A DNA stretch of 64,000 nt from Tillandsia leiboldiana. Its lineage: Eukaryota; Streptophyta; Magnoliopsida; Poales; Bromeliaceae. The DNA lies in NCBI GenBank assembly GCA_029204045.2, contig CM055065.1:12599024-12663023 (forward strand), given 5' to 3'. Of this stretch, positions 54,652 through 63,639 are shown one piece after another (the stretch's first letter is position 1; the number at the start of each line of letters is the position of its first letter). Made by a program: the position numbers and the translations under genes. Under the pieces are notes generated by a model. That model was not told where the DNA came from and did not search any database. It saw only the letters and a list, made by a program, of their open reading frames with translations.

Positions 54652-56491
54652 ATGACACCACTTAGGGAGACGCGCTAGTTTCGACTCGAGCCACGAGAGG
54701 GCTCTGGGTCGAACAAGGTATGCGAGCTGCGATAGCAGGTGGCCGCACTTGTGGATGTGGTCCAGCAGCAGACCGATGCTTCTTGTCGTCAAGCGAAAAT
54801 TTCCCGCCGGTAGGGAAGCGGATTCCGATGCCTAGATGGAGCATCAAGGCGACAGTCGGAGCAGATCGATAGGCTCTAGTGGCTGATAGCACAACAAGCT
54901 GAGGTCGTGTAAACGACCCATGAGCATACGGCGTTGCCGCATGTAGAGACAACGGTAGAGAGAGTGGCAGTGGCCGCCGAGCTTTTGTCGGCGCACCCTG
55001 CACCTTCAGTAAGGGGTGCCATAAGCTTGTGTCAGCTAGGTTGCTGGCAAAGTGTGGTTGATGAGGTCCAGTGAGAGACTGACTCATGAAACAACGGTGA
55101 TCGCTATGTTGCGAGAGACAAGTTGCTGTGTCCTAAGGATTAGGGCAAGAAGGACTCACGGGCCAGGTGGCGAAGTTTCGCCCCTGATGACGGTAGTGAC
55201 CGTGTGGCGTATCTTTGTGGCTAAATTGTCGCATAGTGGGGCTGGTAAAAACCCAGGGTGGGTTTCGAGATTCGAAAACCTCGCAAGTGAGCGGGAATTT
55301 TATGGCGTCGATCCGACGGATCAGCATAACGGCAAGAGTTGCCACCATAGGATTCGCGTGTTAATCACCAGAGTTGGTGAACAGTCGTTGTGGTGCCTCA
55401 ACCCAGTTGGGAGAGGTGCACAAGAGCCGTTGGGGTGCTTAAGCAAATCGCTTAACACAGGATTTTGCGAGTTAGCATGGGGGCGTTGGGTGCCCAACCG
55501 TTTTGGTGCTCGCGGAGCACAAGTGCCATTTAGCCAGAGAGGGCTAGTTGTGTGGCGCATTAGCTTTTGCTAAGTGTGGCCAGAGTCGATAGAGAGTTCG
55601 GGTCGTAGGTTGACGACTAGCGAGGGGGTTATTGCTCAGTGAGCGTAGTACTCACGTGGCGATGATTAGCGGGTTCGCTTGGGGACGATCCGTGCCTGGA
55701 CCATGTTTGTCGACTGTGGGCCTGTAGCCCAATGGGCAGGCGCAGTCGGCTGTGAGAGACAGCGGCTCGAGACCTGAGGGCGGGGCATGATAGAGATTTG
55801 GTCGGGGCAGTAGTCAGAGCGATGACCTGGGAACGTGGAATGCCACGTGTGAGCATTGAGGCTGTTAGTACACTGATAGTGTAGGCGTGACCCGGCCATA
55901 GGGCTGGTGTTGATTGAGATGCTGTTACTCCTAGTGGGAGTGTTGGTGTAGTAATCCTGATTGAGGATCTACCGTATGACGATAGGGACCGTTCGTGTAA
56001 ACGAGAGTTATTGCACGATGTCAGGTTAGAGGTTTGGCTATAGGCCATATTGGACCGTGGTCTGTGGACCTATTAGTAGTTTGAAATAGGCGGGTTAGCT
56101 GATAACTCGTGGACTTAGAGCGCTAGTAGCGTGTGGAATAGCTGAGAACACGTGGATTGGCCTTTGCCCTCCACATTAGGTAGCGGAGCGGCAGGGAAAA
56201 TGCGGTAAATGTAAGTGGTTGCGAATGCAGCCTCGTTAAAAAAAAAAAAAAAGATGGCAGAATTAATAAGGAATTTCGCAAGTAAGGACTGAGTCATTCG
56301 TGACAGTTGAGGGAGCGAGTGCTCGACTGTGTCTTTCACTTACTTAGTGAAAGTTGCCAGACACAAGGTCCGAAATTTCCCTGAGTGGAGATAGGGATCC
56401 ACGAATGAGATGTTCGTGTAGTTTTGGTGAGCCCAGCGTTTAGGGGCATAATCCCTCTTATTCGATCAATTGCGAATCGAGGTGCGATTTA
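54652..56491 (+). pseudogene. Degraded gag-like interior of F
   Basis: From ATGACACCACTT (54652) an interrupted frame shows ELR-stop-QVAALVDVVQQQTDA and RRQSEQIDRL-stop-WLIAQQ, a Gln-rich coiled-coil-like stretch as in the gag N-termini of D, H and M. Many stops follow. After about 55050 no capsid, zinc knuckle, protease or pol motif is visible in any frame. A 15-base A run lies at about 56238. The gag call rests on composition and position only. Confidence 0.5.
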
Positions 56492-56527
56492 AGTTTCGCG
56501 GACGAAACTCTTTTAAGGGGGGTAGAA
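56492..56527 (+). promoter_or_regulatory. PPT and pre-PPT hairpin of F
   Basis: AGTTTCG-CGGA-CGAAACT (56492-56509) is followed by CTTTTAAGGGGGGTAGAA, directly before the 3' LTR start. Confidence 0.78.
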
Positions 56528-57259
56528 TGTAGTGTACCAGATCTTGGTATATGAGCAAATATAAATAAAAATGGTAGGAAATACCATTTTTATTGAGCTT
56601 AGAGAAGTAAAGAGTGGTTTGGAAGTGAATTGGGCCCAAATCGGGATAAAAATAAGGAATTTAGAATTTTATATGAGAAAGTGGGCCGAGATTTTAGCAG
56701 AAAATTTACAGTGTCAGAAAATTCTGAGAAAATTCTGGGAGCTCGGTAAATATGTTTTTGGGCCACAGTAAAAGTTTCGCGTTGATCGGATACCCGGATA
56801 GTGAGAACGGGGTCCGCCAGCGATTCTGAATACAGTGAGCCTTTTGGCAACCCAGAAGGGTCTAAAAGTTAAAAGTACCTTGAGGTAAATCAAGTTAAAC
56901 CGTGGCTGCCTGTCAAATTTGAGCAAAAACGGGCGAGAAACAGGCGAAAACGGACGAAAACGGGCGAAACGGGCGAAATCCGGAGTTTGGTCGTACATTC
57001 GGGCACCCGGAAGTTACTGTAGCGCGCCCGGAAGTTACTGTAGCGGGCCAGGATTTGGGTACTGTAGCAAATCCGGTTCGGCTTTTGCAGGCTGGTTCCT
57101 GTAGCAGCCCGGACCGGATTGAGGCAGCGCCCGAAAGTTACTATATCGCGCCCGAATCCCGAGGTGGCACGGATACCGAGGCAGTTAGCACAGATCCCGA
57201 GGCAATGGCGTGAATCCCGAGGCGTGGCACGCGGTGCAAGGCGCGGGGCAGGTGGGGGC

Positions 57260-57545
57260 GCGCCACGTGGCGGTGCCCCATTGGCCACAGCCGCCGAGGG
57301 CGCAGACCCGCGCGGGGAAGGCGCGCGGGCCCTGGCGCGGCGTCAGCGGGGGCAGGCCACGTGTCGGCCTCCGGTTGGTGGGTCAGCGCGATGCGACACG
57401 CGACGCGACGCGTCGCTGCGGCCGTGCGTCAGCGCGGGCGTGGGTGCGGTCCACGTGGCGGCCTCTGATTGGCCGCCGCTGTTCCGTGGTCGCGGTGCAA
57501 GGGTCCAGGGACACGTGTCATCCCCAGGTTGGCCGAGCGATGGTG
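57260..57545 (+). promoter_or_regulatory. ER-stress-element-like modules in the F 3' LTR
   Basis: CACGTG 57264-57269 with ATTGG 57280-57284, and CACGTG 57452-57457 with ATTGG 57468-57472, both exactly 10 bases apart, copy the two exact modules of the 5' LTR. Confidence 0.65.
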
Positions 57546-57989
57546 ACGTGGCGCCCAGCTGGCACGGCGTGGACGCGTGGACCGCGGTGGGCCGGTTACT
57601 GTAGCCGCCCGAATTCTTTTCGGGCGCCCGAAAGGTGCGCCCGAAAGTTGGATTTTGGCCTATATGGGCCCGAATGGCCCCATTTCTCCTCATTTTCTCC
57701 TTTTTGCTTCACCCGAGTGTACCAGGAGGGGAGCAGGGCGATTCGTGGGGGGGTTTTCGAGGGCGCGTGAGTGCGCTGTGGACCCCGTGGAGTGTGCAAG
57801 GTGTTCCAAGGAGCCGGATGACGCGTGTGCATGCGTTGGACGGCGCGACAATGTCGAGGTAGGTCCCGTATGTCATTTTGCGGTGTTTTTGACACAGTTT
57901 TCGGTTCTTCCCTTTGGATTTTGGATTTGACCCCATGTCATTGTGCGTGTTAGGGACCGAACCTTACTGTGTCGTTTTGCTGCTCGGAG

Positions 57990-58462
57990 TGTTGCAGGGC
58001 ATTTTGGCGTGCATCGTTTTGCGTGCAAGCTCGTGGAAGACATGCACCGTTTTGCGTGCGGACTCGACTAACATGCGGTGTTTTGAGCGCAAACTCGAAA
58101 AGCATGCATCGTTTTGCGTGCAACATTGAGCAAAGAACGTGCACCATTTTGCGTGCAAATCCGAGGTACGTGCTCCGTTTTGCGTGCCGATTGAATTAAC
58201 GTGCACCGTTTTGCATGCAGTCTCTGATATTGCGCACTGTTTTGCGTGCAGGGCTAGAAGAACGTGCACCGTTTTGCGTGCAACCCTACAGAAAACACGC
58301 ACCATTTTGCATGCAGATTTGAGGTACGTGCACCGTTTCGCGTGCCGGTTGAGTTGTTGTGCACCATTTTGCGTGCACCGTTTTCCGTGTAGTCTCTAAC
58401 AATGTGCACCGTTTTGCGTGCAGGTTCAGTGGGGGTGCACCGTTTAGTGTGCAAGCTCGAGA
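57990..58462 (+). repeat. Diverged GTGCACCGTTTTGCGTGCA array in the F 3' LTR
   Basis: It is the same array as at 36548-37028, with at least one unit fewer near 58370-58400. Confidence 0.85.
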
Positions 58463-60793
58463 AAAGTTGGAGCAATCGCGCAGAGACCAATTGCAAGTGT
58501 CTACATGCAATTGGGTACACCACAAGGTGGGGGATTCTGCCGAAACTGTGTGACCTCTCCCCTTGCTCCTTTGCCTTTTGATTTAGAAGCATGATAGTAG
58601 CCTGTTAGAGGCGTTAGGTAATCGTGATTAAATGTGCATGTGTAAAAGGACACAGATGAAAAGTGCAACTGTTGGTTGCCAGAGATAGAGGATAAAATGT
58701 GCATGTGTAAAAGGACACAGATGAAAAGTGCAACTGTTGGTTGCCAAAGATAGAGGATAAATTTGCATGTGTAAAAGGACTTAGGAGAAAAATGCAAATT
58801 CTTGATTTATCTAAATAGATGATAATTGCATGCGTAGAGGATAAATATTATTTTATGATGGACATGAAAATAATTACATGCATGAAAGTAATTAGCCATT
58901 TATGATTGTGATCATGTTAGGGTATAACCCTAGGAATCATGTGAGACATAAGGGAAAAGGACATGTTGGTAGTAAGACTAGGAGAAAACCTAGATTCAGG
59001 GTTTAATGAGTGACATCAAACTTAGGAGCTTATCCTAGGATTGAACGAGTGGCATTGTCTTAGGAGATAACCTAAGGACATTGGATAGAGTGATCAACAT
59101 AGAGTCAAGGAACTCTAGGATGATTATGACGTGGAACTTAGGTAAGGGAACCTAAGGTGAACTAGAAGAGTTTAAATTCTCAGACAGGAAATTAGAGTCA
59201 GTGTAACTCTAAGTTAAAAGTGGAACAGGAAAATAGAGTTAAGTTAACTGTAGGATTCAGTAAGGAATCAGGAAAGTGGGATAAGATCCCCAGGTTAAAG
59301 AATTAAACAAATATAACCCTAGAAAGTCATAGGGTGTCTGGGCAAATGGACAATAACTTTAACTTCAATTTGAGTTAAATAAATGAAAGACAAATGTTTA
59401 AGAGTCCAGGAGACTCTCTAGTTACCCGTGAGGCAAGACCTAGGGTAAAGGATAAATTAATGAAAAAGATAAAGCTTAAGAGAAAGCTAAAAGTGGCTAA
59501 TAAGCAAGACAAGCAAATTGCTAAAAGAAAGAGAACAGAAAGAAAATGCAAATGGTGCATTGTGATGAGACTCGTCAGTTTGGGAGCAGGACTCCTTGGG
59601 TAGTGACCCGTTGGACGAGATGCTTTTGGAAAACTAAAGAAAAAAGTGAAAGAGGTTGCCAGTGGCAATATGAGCTTAAGGCTCGAGTGAGAAAGAAAAG
59701 AAAAGCAAGTGCTTAAGAGTAAAGACAAAGACAAATGCATAAAGTGCAAGAGGGCTAAGTGCCAAGAGGAAAGAAAATAAAAGATAAGAAAAGATAATAA
59801 AACGGGCGTGCCTTCGAAGGTTGGAAATGTGGTTCTGCGGGACGTAAAGGGCTTGCCCTCTCCCCGGGCGCACCAGGATCGGACGTAAAGGGCAGTGCCC
59901 TCTCCCAGGTCGGTGGCCCGAAGAACACATTTACTTCGTTGGGGCGGGATAGTACCTTGCGTGTGCTATCGGCAACCTTAGAAATCCTTGTCTTATAGTA
60001 GCATGACTACTGGGCTGGGGCCTGTGGGACAAGAGTTTCCGAGGGTTAACTTTAACTAAAGCACCAGAATGTAAAAAGGAATAAAGTGGAAATAGAGTGG
60101 CCAAGGTGGTCGGGTTAGTTTAACCCTGTATACAGCGGCATAGTGGCCGAGTTGATGGATAGTTGCCTGGTATGGCTAGACAGAGTAGTGTTGGGTCGTT
60201 GAGTATACACAAATAGTGTAGTGACCTATTTTATGCATAACAGCATTTTATATTGAGGTTATAGTTTCTTAGCATTCTATTATTATTGCTTCCATTGGAC
60301 CAAGTGGTGTGGGAAATTCTTTCTCGGTGGTTGAACCCACTGGGAACTTTAAGTAGTTCTCACATCCGCGGGTGACCATTTTTCCAGGTACGGATACAGC
60401 GGTCGAGACAGACGACAGGGGCAAGGGCCCAGCAGCATAGAGACCTAGAGGGTCTAGCAGAGGTACCCTTCTTTTATGTTTCGAGTGAACCATGTATTGT
60501 GAGGAAACGAATTGTAATATTGTTTAATTGTAAGTTGAGAGATGGAAATGTAATAAAGTTTAATTATGGTTCATTCTTATCACGCTTTCACATCTGCTTA
60601 AACTATTTGTTTATTGAATGAAAGTTTTAAATTAGTAGTGATCTTACTCTGATATTGTATCTCTCATACACATTGTTTTGAATGGAGATGATTGTTACCG
60701 TTCCTTTCGGGTAGTGAGAGGTCATACCCGATTGGCGGGTCTGTTGGCGTGCCCGAACCGACCAAATTGGCGGGCTCGGGGCATGACATGCTG

Positions 60794-61207
60794 CTCCGAG
60801 TTTCGCCATCCAAAGGAATCAAACGGTTTGGGTTGTGAGGTAAGCTGAGTCCGCGTTTCGTGGGACCTTTCGAGATCATAGAGCGGATAGGCCCGGTAGC
60901 CCACCGCTTAGCCCTACCGCCGAACCTCGACAGCGTGCACAATGTCTTCCATGTATCAGTGCTCCGGAAGTACCTACCGGACCCGTCGCACGTCCTGGAT
61001 GTGTCTACAATCGAACTCCGAGAAGACTTGAGCTATGAAGAGACACACGTACGGATCCTAGCACGGGAAGACAAGAAGCTGCGCAACCGGATCATTCCCT
61101 ACGTGAAAGTGCTGTGGAGTAATCATGAAGAACGCGAGGCGACGTGGGAGATGGAAACAAAGATGAGGGAGTGGTTTCCTGACCTGTTTAGTGTAGAAGA
61201 AAATTAA
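60794..61207 (+). pseudogene. pol: pol of element E, part 2: integrase tail and chromodomain
   Basis: Directly after the TGCTG duplication the frame continues from part 1 as LRVSPSKGIKRFGL, then a TGA (60836-60838) where sister copies have Arg, then GKLSPRFVGPFEIIERIG with the GPF motif and ALPPNLDSVHNVFHVS. The C-terminal chromodomain-like segment includes WSNHEEREATWEMETK near 61120-61160. TAA ends it at 61205-61207. Chromodomains steer integration to modified chromatin. Confidence 0.93.
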
Positions 61208-61243
61208 GTTTCGAGGACGAAATTTCTTTTAAGGAGTGTATGG
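61206..61243 (+). promoter_or_regulatory. Pre-PPT hairpin and weak PPT of E
   Basis: AAGTTTCG-AGGA-CGAAATTT (one G-T pair) is followed by CTTTTAAGGAGTGTATGG. Confidence 0.6.
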
Positions 61244-61839
61244 TGTAATGATCTGACCCTTTTGGTGTTATTTTAACTCTTGTTATGTAGTGTTAACGGT
61301 AGGAGCCCTCCGTTTTTATCTTTGGGATGTTGTGTTTTTGGTACGTGTGTTATTTTTCATGAAACGGGCACGAAAAATGACGAACGACGGTGCGATCGGA
61401 TTGGAAATCTGACTCACGGACCTCCCGTAATGGGGATTTAAAACTCTGGGTGACCTCCGAACTCATCGAAAATCGTGCATCGTATTCGCACGATTTTTGA
61501 GGGAGGTTTGAACCTGGCCTTTTGGGGCCTAGGGTTTTGTGGGTATATTTTATAGCAACCCTCTGGGTCCTGTTTAGGATCGTCTCTTTTAAGAACGAGA
61601 GCGGGGGAAAAAGGGGTTTTCAAACGTTCGAACTTTTTTGAAAAGAGAAAGAACGAGAGAAATGGGGGAAAACTCCAGCCCTCGCAGATCGTCGTGACCG
61701 GAGACGAAAGGGAAGATCCATCTTCCTCCTCTTCGCAAAACCAAGGTGAGCTACAGGATTCCTCTCCTTTTTCCTCTCTGTCTCTTCGTTGTTGTCGGGG
61801 GATCGGCTGCCGCCGCTGCCGCTGCTGCTGCCCGCTCGG

Positions 61840-62150
61840 AGTGTCGCGCCGTGCTGCTGCTGCCGCGCGGGGCCCTTGCCCGCGCGGAGAGCCGCGCCTC
61901 GCGGGGCCCTTGCCCGCGCGGAGAGCCACGCCGCGCTGCTGCCGCCCGCGCGGGGCCCTTTCCCGCGCGGAGAGCCGCACCGCGCTGCTGCCGCCCGTGC
62001 GGGGCCCTTGCCCGCGCGGAGCGTCGCGCCGCGCTGCTGCTGCCCGCGCGGAGCGTCGCGCCGCGCTGCTGCTGCCCGCGCGGAGCGTCGCGCCGCGCTG
62101 TTGCTGCCGCGCGGGGCGCCGAGCCGTGCCGCGCCGCACGCGCTGCCGCC
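61840..62150 (+). repeat. GC-rich array in the E LTR
   Basis: GCGTCGCGCCGCGCTG recurs at 62021, 62053 and 62085, a 32-bp period, preceded by CCCTTGCCCGCGCGGAG-type units. Low-complexity frames occur on both strands. Confidence 0.85.
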
Positions 62151-63321
62151 GCCCGAAAAGTGGTTTTTGCCACGCGGAGCGCCGTACCGCACCGCGCCGC
62201 TGCCGCGGCACCGCCACTCCCCAAATGTTTCTGTGTCGGTCTCTCTCGGGTAACTCAGGTCTTTTGGGTATCGGTTCTACAAACAAGTTTTGGTCTTAAC
62301 TGCTATCCTCCTTTTTCGGGACTCCGTAGTTTTGGGTGCCATTCGAGATCAAGGTCGCCGTTGGGCGAGTCGGTCGACACGATAAGGTGGGTACCCCCCC
62401 CCCCCCACCCCCTGTCACTTCAGAAATGTGGTAAAAGAAATTATGTATTGTCATGAATAAAGCAACACTTATATTGTGATCGTGTCTAACCCCTGTTTTA
62501 CATAAGCATGTTTATTACTAATATCTCTAGCGACTGTGGATCGCTCTGGTTTATGATACACACAATTATCACATTATGAGCCCAAGGTTGCTTGCACGCA
62601 CACCGGCGGTTTGGCCACGGCACTGGTGTAATTTTCCGGAAAGATGGCACGTTGGCCCGTGTACCCCACGACTAGTGATGATGGGGACCTCTCACGGCTG
62701 CTCAGGGACCGCACGAGCGCCGTGGAGGGGTATAAGAAATCATGAGAGGCAGGTGCACTCATTTAATTGTTACAGGGGTGCTGTGGAATCTCGAGGGGAA
62801 AGCTTGGAATCCTCGAGTGTTTTCGGTTTGCAAGAATTTAAATTCGTACTTGAACATCTCATTCATGTTATATCTAATCTTGTTACTAGTAGTGTTGCTG
62901 CATTCCCATTATTGTGACAGGTCAGGGGAGGGGTACGGAACGTGGGTGAAGCCGCAATGCGAGAGTTCCGTTAATATCGCATTAATTGATGCTCCATCTA
63001 TTTTCTATTTGTTTCCGCTTTATTACCGGATTTGTGTGTGGGTGGCATGTAACTATGTGTGGATTGTAACTGTGTGAATTGTGGCCGATGGATGTTCGAA
63101 CTTCTGCTTGCCCCGGTTGGGACTGTTCATCTTGCAAAGAAAAAATCAAATGGTTGCGAAAACGATTTCGAAAACAATGGGTGTCGGGTGGGCACCGTTT
63201 TACAAACCCTTGGATTTATCCTTTCAAAACACCGGTGGCCGTTCTAAGTAATTCATTTCTCTCTCCTTCTAGTGTGTTTGATTATTATGGTTATAGTGTA
63301 TGTCGGAATTGCTACGCCGCG

Positions 63322-63368
63322 CGCATACAAGCGGGGCCCGTCGATGTGAGGGGTCGCATTTGTATGTG
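63322..63368 (+). other. 47-nt conserved LTR hairpin (copy in E)
   Basis: CGCATACAA (63322-63330) pairs with the arm ending TTTGTATGTG (63359-63368). Its GCATAC/GTATGT pairing replaces pairs found in A and L, and the inner sequence is unrelated. Confidence 0.68.
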
Positions 63369-63503
63369 AGGCGGGTATGGCACGGACCGGGGAATGCTGC
63401 GCCTTTCAAAAAAAAAAAAAATGGGACCCCGGGGCGTGACAGTGATATTTTGCGAAAGTCAGTGATTTATTTATTTGACTCTTCCAGTGAGTGAAGAGGG
63501 ATC

Positions 63504-63575
63504 GACATATCCTATTTCTGTTGAACAGTTATGTTGGCTGCAGACAACATAAAGTTACAGAAATAGGGGGATGTC
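63504..63575 (+). other. Leader hairpin with palindromic loop (M)
   Basis: Inner stem TTATGTTG/CAACATAA (63529-63536, 63545-63552) encloses GCTGCAGA. Outer arms CCTATTTCTGT and ACAGAAATAGG pair perfectly over 11 bp, and GACAT/ATGTC closes the base. It is the clearest copy and lies 64 bases before the gag ATG. Confidence 0.78.
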
Positions 63576-63610
63576 TTTGACTTTCGCTACATTGGGTCGC
63601 GTGGGGTTGT

Positions 63611-63638
63611 GTTGCTAATTTGTGGTTTCTTGTGGCAG
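63611..63638 (+). promoter_or_regulatory. Splice-acceptor-like site before M gag
   Basis: GCTAAT (branch-point-like), then TTTGTGGTTTCTTGTGGCAG|G, ends one base before the gag ATG at 63640. D and H have CTGAC and GCAG sites nine bases before their gag ATG. Confidence 0.5.
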
Positions 63639-63639
63639 G

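Larger units (their letters stand above)
35050..60788 (+). mobile_element. Element F: long-LTR element with degraded gag-like interior
   Basis: Two LTRs of about 4.3 kb (35050-38757 plus 53710-54309; 56528-60788) flank a 2.2-kb interior with PBS, leader hairpin and PPT. TGCTG duplications flank the element. By eye the LTRs differ by few substitutions and some small indels, so the insertion is fairly young. No RT, RNase H, integrase or protease was found. F would need proteins from a related element to move. Solo LTR G sits in its 5' LTR. Confidence 0.93.
56528..60788 (+). repeat. F 3' LTR (4.26 kb)
   Basis: It runs from TGTAGTGTACCAG to CGGGGCATGACA. It is continuous where the 5' LTR carries G, and it repeats all features of the 5' copy: modules, TATA-like site (57660), donor-like site (57859), GCACCGTTTTGCGTGC array (57990-58462) and the A/G-rich stretch. 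Confidence 0.95.
32116..63441 (+). mobile_element. Element E: Ty3/gypsy chromovirus split by C and F
   Basis: The visible E is protease to integrase (32116-35049), the integrase tail and chromodomain (60794-61207) and the 3' LTR (61244-63441). C cuts it at the protease active-site codons and F (TGCTG duplication, 35045-35049 and 60789-60793) cuts it between His-Val-Leu and Leu-Arg-Val of the integrase tail. Removing F restores the reading frame exactly. E is followed by M sequence; GTGAT (63442-63446) is its expected right duplication. Confidence 0.93.
61244..63441 (+). repeat. E 3' LTR (2.2 kb, lineage 1)
   Basis: It runs from TGTAATGATCTG to CCCGGGGCGTGACA. It has GACGGTGCGATCGGA (near 61383), a dyad AATCGTGC/GCACGATT (61471-61495), TATA-like TATATTTTATAG (61543-61554), a donor-like CCAAG|GTGAGC (61746), a GC array, a C12-14 run near 62395, an acceptor-like GTGACAG|G (62920) and the 47-nt hairpin. 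Confidence 0.92.
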
